A stretch of DNA of 10,248 bases from Oscillospiraceae bacterium. GTDB lineage: Bacteria > Bacillota > Clostridia > Oscillospirales > Oscillospiraceae. The stretch lies in the NCBI GenBank assembly GCA_017420125.1, contig JAFOJR010000029.1, forward strand, positions 1 to 10,248, read 5' to 3'. Both the position numbers and the translations under genes were made by a program. How positions within the stretch are numbered: the stretch's first letter is position 1; each line of letters begins with the position of its first letter. The notes below the pieces were generated by a model. It saw only the letters and a program-made list of their open reading frames with translations, did not search any database and was not told the DNA's origin. Shown here one piece after another: positions 1 to 5,742 of the stretch.

Positions 1-19
1 AATTCCCCTTTCTTTTGGA

Positions 20-48
20 TTGACAGCCGGCACAAAACATACTACAAT
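20..48 (+). promoter_or_regulatory. Sigma-A type promoter of the CDF transporter gene
   Basis: A perfect -35 box TTGACA (20-25) is followed by a 17-nt spacer and a -10 box TACAAT (43-48), one mismatch from consensus. Transcription would start near 55, giving a leader of about 28 nt before the ATG at 83. The TTG inside the -35 box opens the same reading frame as the gene, but it lies upstream of the predicted transcript and so cannot be the start codon. No operator-like palindrome is visible around it. Confidence 0.85.
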
Positions 49-70
49 GCCAGAACACCCTGTTTCAACT

Positions 71-76
71 GAGAGG
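71..76 (+). promoter_or_regulatory. Ribosome binding site deciding the CDF start
   Basis: GAGAGG lies 6 nt before the ATG at 83. No comparable site precedes the in-frame TTG at 20 or the ATG at 47, so it fixes the start at 83. Confidence 0.7.
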
Positions 77-82
77 TTTTTT

Positions 83-1240
83 ATGTTTACATCTTTATTT
101 ACCCGATGGTTTCCCCAAAAAGACGAACCCCGCACCCGTCAAAAAATGGGTGCGGTCAGCGGAATCATGGGAATTCTACTCAATTTGCTCCTGTTTGGCG
201 GGAAATTTTTGGCCGGTCATCTCACCGGTTCCGTCGCCATTTTGGCAGACGCATGGAATAATCTGTCCGACGCGGGAACCTCCGCTGTCACTTTTGTCGG
301 CTTCCGCCTGGCAGGGCAAAAGCCGGATTCTTCCCATCCCTTTGGCCATGGGCGGATAGAATATCTTTCCGGTCTTCTGGTTTCTCTGTCTATTTTGCTG
401 GTGGGAATCGAGCTTTTAAAGACATCTGTCGAAAAAATTCTGGCGCCTGTCCTGCCGGAATTTCGTCTTCTCTCCATTCTGATCTTGGGTCTTTCCATTT
501 GCGTCAAGCTTTGGATGTTTCTCTTCCATCAGGCACTGGGCAAATACAGCGGTTCTGCCGCACTGCTGGCAGTGGCCAAAGACAGCCTTGTCGACATATT
601 GGCCACCGGCACCGTACTTTTGGGCACGCTGGCAGAACATTTTTTCCACCTCTATTTAGATGGTTATTTTGGCATTCTTATCGCCCTGTTTATTTTATAC
701 ACCGGCTTTTCCTCCGCCAAGGCCACATTGAATCCCCTGCTGGGCCAGCCGCCCAGTCCTGCCCTGGTACAGCAAATTGAAAAAACCGTATTAAAACAGA
801 AAAACATTTGTGGTATCCACGATTTAATTGTCCATGACTACGGACCCGGGCGCAGGATCATTTCTCTTCATGCAGAAGTGCCGGAAAACGGTGATCTTCT
901 GGTGCTGCACACAGCCGTAGACCAGGCGGAGCAGGATCTGAAAACCCAGTTGGGCTGTGAGGCGGTTATCCACATGGATCCCATTGTGACGGATGATACA
1001 GAGACCATTGAAATGCGGGAAAAAATAGCGGCACTGGTGCGGCTGATTGATCCATCCGTCTCCATTCACGATTTCCGCATTGCCCGGGGCTATGCCCGGC
1101 ACAAGCTGCTTTTCGAAGTGGCGGTTCCCAACAATCTGGTCCAATCAGAAGAACAGATGGTTGACTCTATCAAGGCAGCCATCGCTGCGCTGGACGCTTC
1201 CTATGAAACAGTAATCCAAATCGATCAGATTCCCGTCTGA
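83..1240 (+). CDS. Cation diffusion facilitator (CDF) family divalent metal exporter with tandem C-terminal domains
   Basis: This 385-aa inner-membrane protein probably exports a divalent metal by proton antiport. Six hydrophobic segments fall at about 24-46, 48-72, 93-113, 128-149, 157-182 and 190-209. The family motif HPFGHGR is at 85-91, between TM2 and TM3. Anchored on that motif against E. coli YiiP, the transport site is N59 and D63 (TM2, in DAWNNLSDA) and D167 and D171 (TM5, in KDSLVD). This N-D-D-D set, with DxxxD and no His in TM5, is associated with manganese-type CDFs rather than zinc exporters, so Mn or Fe is a reasonable but unproven guess. The cytoplasmic part is longer than usual (family about 300 aa): residues 225-302 form one ferredoxin-like C-terminal domain and 307-385 look like a second, diverged copy. 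The start is chosen from the promoter at 20-48 and GAGAGG 6 nt before the ATG. It is a single-gene unit ending in a shared terminator. Confidence 0.92.
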   Translation: MFTSLFTRWFPQKDEPRTRQKMGAVSGIMGILLNLLLFGGKFLAGHLTGSVAILADAWNNLSDAGTSAVTFVGFRLAGQKPDSSHPFGHGRIEYLSGLLVSLSILLVGIELLKTSVEKILAPVLPEFRLLSILILGLSICVKLWMFLFHQALGKYSGSAALLAVAKDSLVDILATGTVLLGTLAEHFFHLYLDGYFGILIALFILYTGFSSAKATLNPLLGQPPSPALVQQIEKTVLKQKNICGIHDLIVHDYGPGRRIISLHAEVPENGDLLVLHTAVDQAEQDLKTQLGCEAVIHMDPIVTDDTETIEMREKIAALVRLIDPSVSIHDFRIARGYARHKLLFEVAVPNNLVQSEEQMVDSIKAAIAALDASYETVIQIDQIPV

Positions 1241-1284
1241 CTTCCCCGTCTTTTCAGAAAATGAAAGTCTTTCTTTTTCAATCC

Positions 1285-1318
1285 AAAAGGCGCGGTCTTT
1301 TTACAGACCGCGCCTTTT
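1285..1318. terminator. Bidirectional intrinsic terminator between convergent genes
   Basis: A perfect 10-bp GC-rich stem, GGCGCGGTCT (1289-1298) with AGACCGCGCC (1305-1314), encloses a 6-nt loop. It is flanked by AAAA (1285-1288) and TTTTT (1315-1319), so a U-tract follows the stem on both strands. It lies 44 nt after the CDF stop and 1 nt after the stop of the minus-strand membrane protein gene, and it serves both. Confidence 0.95.
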
Positions 1319-1319
1319 T

Positions 1320-1703
1320 CTATGATCGGATGCGAAACAGCGTACGATGGAAAAACATACCGCCCACCAAAAACAGCAGCCGCTGCAAAAGGTCCACTTG
1401 GTTTCGAAGAAACAGCGGCAGCAGCCAGGAAAATTGAAAAATCCCCGCCGCCAGCAAAAAACAAAGGACACAACAGATCGCACTTTCCAGGGAAAACGCC
1501 AGCCGCTCCCGTTTCTGTGCTGTCAAAAACGGCAACAGGAACCCCATCAGAATCCACAACAGTCCGCCTAATATTTCCCGCATCAAGGAAGAATCTGTGG
1601 CGATGGGAAGCTGTTCTGCCCATTGCACCCCATAAATCAGGGCGGCCAGTAAAACGCAAATACCCAGCATCCGCCCGATGATTCGTAAAAGTCCTTTTCC
1701 CAT
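1320..1703 (-). CDS. Hypothetical four-helix membrane protein
   Basis: This is a 127-aa, strongly hydrophobic protein of a family I do not recognise. Hydrophobic segments at about 10-28, 44-62, 73-97 and 104-120 suggest four membrane helices. A short basic loop (KRER, 64-67) separates helices 2 and 3 and probably faces the cytoplasm. The C-terminus is basic (HRTLFRIRS). There is no signal peptidase site and no obvious catalytic motif. The start at 1703 has AAAGGAG 7 nt upstream. That site overlaps the TAA stop of the preceding zinc-ribbon gene, so the two are probably cotranscribed and perhaps translationally coupled. The stop codon sits directly against the terminator at 1285-1318, which supports this frame over a longer alternative frame (1225-1791) that would run through the hairpin. 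Confidence 0.75.
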   Translation of the reverse strand: MGKGLLRIIGRMLGICVLLAALIYGVQWAEQLPIATDSSLMREILGGLLWILMGFLLPFLTAQKRERLAFSLESAICCVLCFLLAAGIFQFSWLLPLFLRNQVDLLQRLLFLVGGMFFHRTLFRIRS

Positions 1704-1715
1704 ACCTTTTCTCCT

Positions 1716-1928
1716 TTAATTTCCCACTAGGAAATCCAAAATATTCCATCCTGTGGAAGTTTGAGCCCGGTATAATTCCGTATAGCCGCAAGCCGCACAG
1801 GAAATGGTAATAAATTTTTTATTCTGCACGTCAAAAATCTTTGCAAAATTTCCTCCGGTTGCCTGAAATCTGTCATATGTATAGCTTTGGCAACCACATT
1901 TGGGACATACATACTGAACTTGATCCAT
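1716..1928 (-). CDS. Zinc-ribbon protein, DUF2082 family (predicted nucleic-acid binding)
   Basis: This 70-aa cytoplasmic protein has two Cys knuckles, CPKCG (C8, C11) and CAACGY (C44, C47), which would bind one Zn. Between them is the family hallmark region TGGNFAKIFDVQNKKF (24-39), followed by YTELYR and a C-terminal ILDFLVG. This pattern and length match the small Firmicute zinc-ribbon family annotated as DUF2082, 'nucleic-acid-binding protein containing a Zn-ribbon'. The binding role is a prediction from the fold and no target is known. The ATG at 1926-1928 has a strong AGGAGGG 5 nt upstream. The gene heads a two-gene unit with the membrane protein, whose ATG lies 12 nt after this stop. 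A terminator hairpin lies just upstream (1947-1981) and no clear promoter is visible after it. Confidence 0.88.
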   Translation of the reverse strand: MDQVQYVCPKCGCQSYTYDRFQATGGNFAKIFDVQNKKFITISCAACGYTELYRAQTSTGWNILDFLVGN

Positions 1929-1946
1929 ATAGGCCCTCCTCTTTAC

Positions 1947-1981
1947 AAAAAAGAGCGCTCATTCCAAAAGAACGAACGCCC
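1947..1981 (-). terminator. Intrinsic terminator after the small membrane protein gene
   Basis: Read on the minus strand, GGGCGTTCGTTC (1981-1970) pairs along 12 positions with GAATGAGCGCTC (1964-1953), including three G-U wobbles, around a 5-nt loop. Six T's follow (1952-1947). The wobbles become A-C mismatches on the plus strand, so the hairpin is built for minus-strand RNA. It lies 15 nt after the stop of the 65-aa gene and 18 nt before the zinc-ribbon start, so it ends or attenuates transcription between the two. Confidence 0.85.
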
Positions 1982-1996
1982 TTTTCTTTTATGTGC

Positions 1997-2194
1997 TTAT
2001 TCTGCATCCACAAAATCAGCAAAGCCATCATCCGTTGCGCTGCAGCAACCAAAGCCGCCTCGCTTCGCCAGTTTTTCTTTTGTAGAAGTACATAGTTCCA
2101 GCAAATTATCCCAATATGCCACAACGGCACAGACCACAGCGCCTACGGCCAGCGCCACTGCAGTAATGGATAAGATCATTTTCAGTGCTTTCAT
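1997..2194 (-). CDS. Small single-pass membrane protein, unknown function
   Basis: This is a 65-aa protein of unknown function. A short basic N-terminus (MKALK) leads into one hydrophobic helix at about 6-27 (ILSITAVALAVGAVVCAVVAY). A cytoplasmic-type linker with TKEKLAKR follows, then a tail with adjacent cysteines (CC, 50-51) and acidic-aromatic repeats (DDGFADFVDAE, 55-65). The helix contains no lipobox, so it probably stays as a membrane anchor. An upstream in-frame ATG at 2224 exists, but AAAGGAGG (2203-2210) sits 8 nt before the ATG at 2192-2194, so the shorter form is chosen. It has its own promoter (2245-2273) and terminator (1947-1981) and so is a one-gene unit. Similar short proteins with a TM helix and an acidic tail seem to recur in Clostridia, but I cannot name a family. 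Confidence 0.72.
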   Translation of the reverse strand: MKALKMILSITAVALAVGAVVCAVVAYWDNLLELCTSTKEKLAKRGGFGCCSATDDGFADFVDAE

Positions 2195-2202
2195 CCTGTT
2201 GG

Positions 2203-2210
2203 CCTCCTTT
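2203..2210 (-). promoter_or_regulatory. Ribosome binding site deciding the start of the 65-aa protein
   Basis: AAAGGAGG on the minus strand ends 8 nt before the ATG at 2194-2192. The earlier in-frame ATG at 2224 has only ACCACATG-like sequence before it and no Shine-Dalgarno match. Confidence 0.8.
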
Positions 2211-2244
2211 TCAATTTCACTCATGTGGTTACTTGGGTTTGATT

Positions 2245-2273
2245 AGTATACACCTTTTCACGCAGAAATTCAA
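2245..2273 (-). promoter_or_regulatory. Sigma-A type promoter of the small membrane protein gene
   Basis: On the minus strand TTGAAT (2273-2268, four of six to consensus) is separated by exactly 17 nt from TATACT (2250-2245, five of six), preceded by a TG-like GTG. Transcription would begin near 2238, giving a leader of about 45 nt to the ATG at 2194. Confidence 0.7.
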
Positions 2274-2581
2274 CTGATTGAAAAAACTTTTCCTCTCTCG
2301 ACATAGGCCCAGATAGCAAGGTGATCTCCCTGTCCACCGCAAATCACTGAACACCCTGCCTTTTTAAACAGTTTCTTTTTTCTCCGCGTCACTGTTAAAA
2401 TTTCAGGGTTTCTCGTTTCTTTCCACTTTTTTTCAATTTCTATTGTAATTTTCTTATACTATGATAGTATATAAGCAGTATATCATCACGCTTTCTTTTC
2501 ACCTTTATTTTGTGCTGCAGAATCATTCAAATCGGGAAAAATCGGTTTTGTTTTTCTTTTTTCCCGCTTTTCCTTTGCTTT
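2274..2581. other. Intergenic stretch with no convincing gene
   Basis: About 310 nt lie between the promoter of the 65-aa gene and the rnhA terminator. The rnhA side is AT-rich and pyrimidine-rich on the plus strand (T-rich runs around 2425-2440 and 2545-2580). It contains a 17-bp palindrome (2455-2471) and, on the minus strand, a stop-free run (2458-2273 in the frame ending at the TGA at 2272-2270) with no ATG and no ribosome binding site. No tRNA, riboswitch, DnaA box cluster or repeat array was seen. Confidence 0.6.
2455..2471. repeat. 17-bp perfect palindrome, operator-like
   Basis: TATACTAT, a central G, then ATAGTATA: 8-bp perfect half-sites around one base. It lies in the AT-rich part of the intergenic gap, with a further TATACT-like copy nearby on the minus strand (about 2478-2483). 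It is too AT-rich and tight to be a terminator and could be a dimer-binding operator or overlapping -10 elements. No gene can be assigned to it. Confidence 0.5.
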
Positions 2582-2623
2582 AAAAAGAAACCAAGGCGCC
2601 TTAAAAGCGCCTTGGTTTCTTTT
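2582..2623 (-). terminator. Strong intrinsic terminator of rnhA
   Basis: A 17-bp perfect stem joins 2583-2599 and 2607-2623 around a 7-nt loop, with a GC core GGCGC/GCGCC and outer arms GAAACCAA/TTGGTTTC. On the minus strand it ends in TTTTT (2586-2582). The stem begins within the rnhA stop codon. The T-run on the plus-strand side means it may also stop plus-strand transcription. Confidence 0.9.
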
Positions 2624-3099
2624 CATGCCTCAGCGTTTCCCGTCTGAGCATATTTTTTACTCTCTGCCACCGCCAAAGCATCACATCGGTTGTTTTTTGG
2701 ATTCTCCGCATGACCTTTTACCCAGTGAAACGTCACTTGGTGAACTTCCAGCAGCTTCAAAAGCCGTTCCCAAAGATCGGGATTCAAAGCCGGTTCCCGT
2801 TTATTGCGCATCCAGCCATTTTGTCGCCAGCGGATGGCCCACCCTTTTTCAACGGCGTTGATCACATATTGGGAATCGCTGTATAGCTCCACTTGACAAG
2901 GGCGCTTTAATGCCTCCAACGCAGAGATCACGCCCATCAGTTCCATCCGATTGTTGGTGGTTTCCGTCTCTCCGCCGGAAAGTTCTTTTTCCTGCCCCTG
3001 GTATTCCAAAATGGCACCCCATCCTCCGGGGCCGGGGTTGCCGGAGCAGGCGCCGTCGGTATAAATGGTTACGATCCTTTTTCTAGAGATATCTTCCAT
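2623..3099 (-). CDS. rnhA: Ribonuclease HI
   Basis: This enzyme degrades the RNA strand of RNA:DNA hybrids (R-loops, primer remnants) using two metal ions in the cytoplasm. The 158-aa length matches E. coli RNase HI (155 aa). All catalytic residues are present: D15 in YTDGACSGNPGPGGWG, E53 in TNNRMEL, D75 in YSDSQYV, the mobile His H130 in HWVKGHAEN, and D140 in NNRCDALA. The basic handle region 85-102 (GWAIRWRQNGWMRNKRE), used for substrate binding, is also there. There is no N-terminal hybrid-binding domain, so this is the plain bacterial type 1 form. The ATG at 3097-3099 has AAAAGGAG 11 nt upstream, somewhat far, but no better start is visible. The gene lies 81 nt after gyrA with no convincing promoter, so it may depend on read-through past the hairpin at 3141-3170. 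It ends in its own strong terminator. Confidence 0.97.
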   Translation of the reverse strand: MEDISRKRIVTIYTDGACSGNPGPGGWGAILEYQGQEKELSGGETETTNNRMELMGVISALEALKRPCQVELYSDSQYVINAVEKGWAIRWRQNGWMRNKREPALNPDLWERLLKLLEVHQVTFHWVKGHAENPKNNRCDALAVAESKKYAQTGNAEA

Positions 3100-3140
3100 C
3101 TCTGGTTTTTCTCCTTTTCCTATTTGATGACAGAAGGAAG

Positions 3141-3178
3141 GAAACCAATGGGCAAAAGCCCATTGGTTTCGTTTTTTT
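3141..3178 (+). terminator. Long hairpin with T-tract facing the plus strand, between gyrA and rnhA
   Basis: A perfect 13-bp stem, GAAACCAATGGGC (3141-3153) with GCCCATTGGTTTC (3158-3170), has an AAAA loop and is followed on the plus strand by G and seven T's (3172-3178). It therefore fits an intrinsic terminator for plus-strand, antisense transcripts. On the minus strand, where gyrA and rnhA are transcribed, the hairpin is equally stable but is followed only by a mixed C/U tail (CTTCCTTCTGT), so it would be a weak terminator or an mRNA 3' stabiliser 10 nt after the gyrA stop. Confidence 0.7.
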
Positions 3179-3180
3179 CT

Positions 3181-5724
3181 CTATTCTTCCGGTTCTGTGG
3201 GAAAATCGTCTTCTTCCTCTTCTTTGACGGTGCGAGCCAGGGAAATAACTTTCGCGCCGTCTGCCACCCGCATCAAAATGACCCCTTGGGTATTTCGTCC
3301 GTACAGGTTCACGTCCCGGGCTGCCATGCGAATGATGACACCGTCATCGGAGACAATCATAATATCATCATCCTCGTCTACCACTTTAATGGCAGCAATT
3401 TTCCCCGTTTTTTCCGTCACAGCATAATTTTGCAGGCCTAAGCCGCCTCGGTGCTGCGGTTGACGCCGATTCTCCTCGTTTTCGTTTTCTGCTCCATTCC
3501 CTCGGAAATATTCTCCAATTCGCGTCCGTTTGCCGTATCCGTTTTCTGTGACAGTGAGCAGCGTGCCGCCTGGCCTTGCCCGGGCGCCGCCCACCACATA
3601 ATCGCCTTCTCGCAGACGGATGCCTCGGACACCTACAGCATCCCGGCCCATAACACGAACATCCGCTTCCTGGAAACAGATAGCCGAGCCATCATGGGTG
3701 GCCAAAATAATGTTCTGGTTGCCGTCCGTTTCCCGTACAGCGATAAGTTCATCATTTTCTTCCAGATGGATGGCACGGATACCAGCCTTTCGGGCGGTGT
3801 TGACAGAAGACAGCGTGATGCGCTTTACTGTCCCATTCCGGGTCATCAGCATCAGATACCGATCGTCTGTAAACTCATGAATATGAAGCATGGCATTTAC
3901 TTTTTCCCCCGGCTCCAAAGGCAGGATATTTACCAGATTGGTTCCTTTTGCCACCCGGCTGGCCTCGGGAATGGAATATCCCTTTTTCCGGTGGACTTTG
4001 CCGCGGTTGGTAAAGAATAAAATAAAGTCGTGGGTGGAGGCCACAAATAACGTCTCCACATAGTCCTCTTCCCGAGTGGTCATGGCGGTAATGCCTTTGC
4101 CGCCCCGGCGCTGTGTCCGATAGGCAGAAACCGGCAACCGCTTAATATATCCGGCGTGGGTCAGGGTGTAGACGCAGTCTTCTTTTTCGATAAGATCTTC
4201 AATGTCGATCTCATCCACCACGTCTTGAATTTCCGTCCGGCGCTCATCGCTGAACTGATCCCGGATGGCCAGCAGTTCTTCTTTCAGCACATCCCGCACC
4301 ATTTCCGGTGAGTCCAGCAGGCGCTTGTAATAAGCAATCCGCTCTTCTATTTCCTGATATTCTTTTTCCAGCTTCTCCCGGTTCAGCCCCTGGAGCGCAA
4401 TGAGACGCATGTCGCAAATCGCTTGGGCCTGCATTTCGGACAGGGAAAAATGTGTCATCAGATTTTCCTTGGCGTCGTTATAGCTGTTTCGAATAATGCG
4501 GATTACTTCGTCAATATTATCCTGCGCAATCAAAAGCCCTTCCAGCAGATGGGCCCGTTCCTCCGCTTTTTTCAGATCATAACGGGTACGGCGGACAATC
4601 ACTTCTTCCTGGAAAGTCAGATATTCGTCCAGCAGTTCCCGCAGCGTCAACACCTTTGTTTCCTTCTGGTTGTTCACCAGAGCCAGATTAATAATAGAGA
4701 AGGTGGTTTGCATCTGGGTCATGGTCAAAAGATGGTTCAAAACCACCTGTTCATTGGCGTCCCGCTTCAACTCGATGACAATGCGCATTCCGTTGCGATC
4801 CGTTTCATCCCGGATGTCAGAAATGCCCTCCACCCGCTTTTCCTTTACCAATTCGGCAATGGTGGCAATCAGCTGCCGCTTGTTTACCTGATACGGCAAT
4901 TCGGTGACAATAATTCGGGTACGATTTTCCTTTCCGAACGTTTCAAATTCCGTTCTGGCCCGAACAATGACCTTGCCCCGGCCGGTGGCATAGGCGGAAC
5001 GAATACCGCTTCGCCCCATAATGATACCGTGTGTAGGAAAATCCGGTCCTTTCACGTGGTGCATCAGTTCTTCCAGGGTGGCCTCCGGATTATCCAGCAC
5101 GCAAACACATGCATCAATCACTTCGCCTAAATTGTGGGGCGGCATATTGGTTGCCATTCCCACGGCGATGCCGGAGGAGCCATTGACCAGAAGATTGGGA
5201 AACCGAGAAGGCAGAACCCGCGGCTCCTGCCGGGTTTCGTCGAAGTTGGGCTTCCACTCTACCGTATCCTTTTCCAAATCCCGCAGCATTTCATCTGCTA
5301 TGCGGGCCATACGGGCTTCGGTATATCGGTAGGCCGCAGGGGGATCGCCGTCCACAGAACCGAAGTTTCCATGCCCGTCGATTAACGGATAACGCAAAGA
5401 GAAATCCTGTGCCAGGCGCACCAACGCGTCATAGACAGAGGCATCCCCATGGGGATGATATCGGCCCAGCACGTCACCCACGGCAGTGGCACATTTACGG
5501 AACGGTTTATCTTTTGTCAGCCCATCCTCATACATGGCATATAGAATTCTGCGGTGCACGGGTTTTAACCCATCCCGCGCATCCGGCAAGGCCCGGCCGA
5601 CAATGACCGACATAGCATATTCCATATAGCTGGTCTTCATTTCCAAAGCCAGCTCTGATTCTTCTATTTTCTGCTCCGGAAAGGCGATTTCCTCTGGCAG
5701 ATAATCTTTATTGTGTTTTGCCAT
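3181..5724 (-). CDS. gyrA: DNA gyrase subunit A
   Basis: This is the 847-aa DNA-cleaving subunit of gyrase (A2B2), which introduces negative supercoils. The catalytic tyrosine is Y134 in YRYTEAR, with R133 beside it. The quinolone region HPHGDASVYD (90-99) has Ala95 where E. coli has Ser83, and keeps D99 at the Asp87 position. The coiled-coil and C-gate region spans about 360-500. The C-terminal DNA-wrapping beta-pinwheel begins near 510 and carries an intact GyrA box QRRGGKG (538-544), which marks gyrase rather than topoisomerase IV. A late blade, KRTRIGEYF..., has an Asn/Glu-rich insertion at about 741-757. The tail is acidic (EEEEDDFPTEPEE), as in many GyrA proteins. The ATG at 5724 follows AAAGGCGG by 9 nt and lies 18 nt after the gyrB stop, so the two subunits are cotranscribed. 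Confidence 0.98.
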   Translation of the reverse strand: MAKHNKDYLPEEIAFPEQKIEESELALEMKTSYMEYAMSVIVGRALPDARDGLKPVHRRILYAMYEDGLTKDKPFRKCATAVGDVLGRYHPHGDASVYDALVRLAQDFSLRYPLIDGHGNFGSVDGDPPAAYRYTEARMARIADEMLRDLEKDTVEWKPNFDETRQEPRVLPSRFPNLLVNGSSGIAVGMATNMPPHNLGEVIDACVCVLDNPEATLEELMHHVKGPDFPTHGIIMGRSGIRSAYATGRGKVIVRARTEFETFGKENRTRIIVTELPYQVNKRQLIATIAELVKEKRVEGISDIRDETDRNGMRIVIELKRDANEQVVLNHLLTMTQMQTTFSIINLALVNNQKETKVLTLRELLDEYLTFQEEVIVRRTRYDLKKAEERAHLLEGLLIAQDNIDEVIRIIRNSYNDAKENLMTHFSLSEMQAQAICDMRLIALQGLNREKLEKEYQEIEERIAYYKRLLDSPEMVRDVLKEELLAIRDQFSDERRTEIQDVVDEIDIEDLIEKEDCVYTLTHAGYIKRLPVSAYRTQRRGGKGITAMTTREEDYVETLFVASTHDFILFFTNRGKVHRKKGYSIPEASRVAKGTNLVNILPLEPGEKVNAMLHIHEFTDDRYLMLMTRNGTVKRITLSSVNTARKAGIRAIHLEENDELIAVRETDGNQNIILATHDGSAICFQEADVRVMGRDAVGVRGIRLREGDYVVGGARARPGGTLLTVTENGYGKRTRIGEYFRGNGAENENEENRRQPQHRGGLGLQNYAVTEKTGKIAAIKVVDEDDDIMIVSDDGVIIRMAARDVNLYGRNTQGVILMRVADGAKVISLARTVKEEEEDDFPTEPEE

Positions 5725-5742
5725 TTAATCATACCGCCTTTC

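Noticed and set aside
20..82. N-terminal extension of the CDF protein from a TTG at 20
   Set aside because: The TTG is part of a perfect -35 box and lies upstream of the predicted transcription start; the ATG at 83 has a proper ribosome binding site.
966..974. Perfect DnaA-box sequence TTATCCACA
   Set aside because: A single copy inside the CDF coding region (Val-Ile-His codons), with no cluster or AT-rich unwinding region; the origin is more likely near dnaA beyond the right edge.
1225..1791. 188-aa minus-strand open frame
   Set aside because: It runs through the terminator at 1285-1318, overlaps two better-supported genes in another frame, and has no ribosome binding site at its start.
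2195..2224. Ten-residue longer start for the small membrane protein
   Set aside because: The strong AAAGGAGG lies downstream of that ATG and at the right distance from the ATG at 2194.
2225..2622. Possible replication origin in the AT-rich gap
   Set aside because: No DnaA boxes were found in it, and it is on the wrong side of the dnaN-gyrA operon.
3100..3160. Candidate rnhA promoter (TTGCCC / TGTCAT, 17-nt spacing)
   Set aside because: The -35 lies inside the hairpin stem and the -10 is a poor match, so it is not strong enough to call.
4423..5130. 235-aa open frame antisense to gyrA
   Set aside because: The sense frame is unambiguous gyrA; the antisense product has no family features and no ribosome binding site. 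The same holds for the other antisense frames over gyrA, including 3451-4020.
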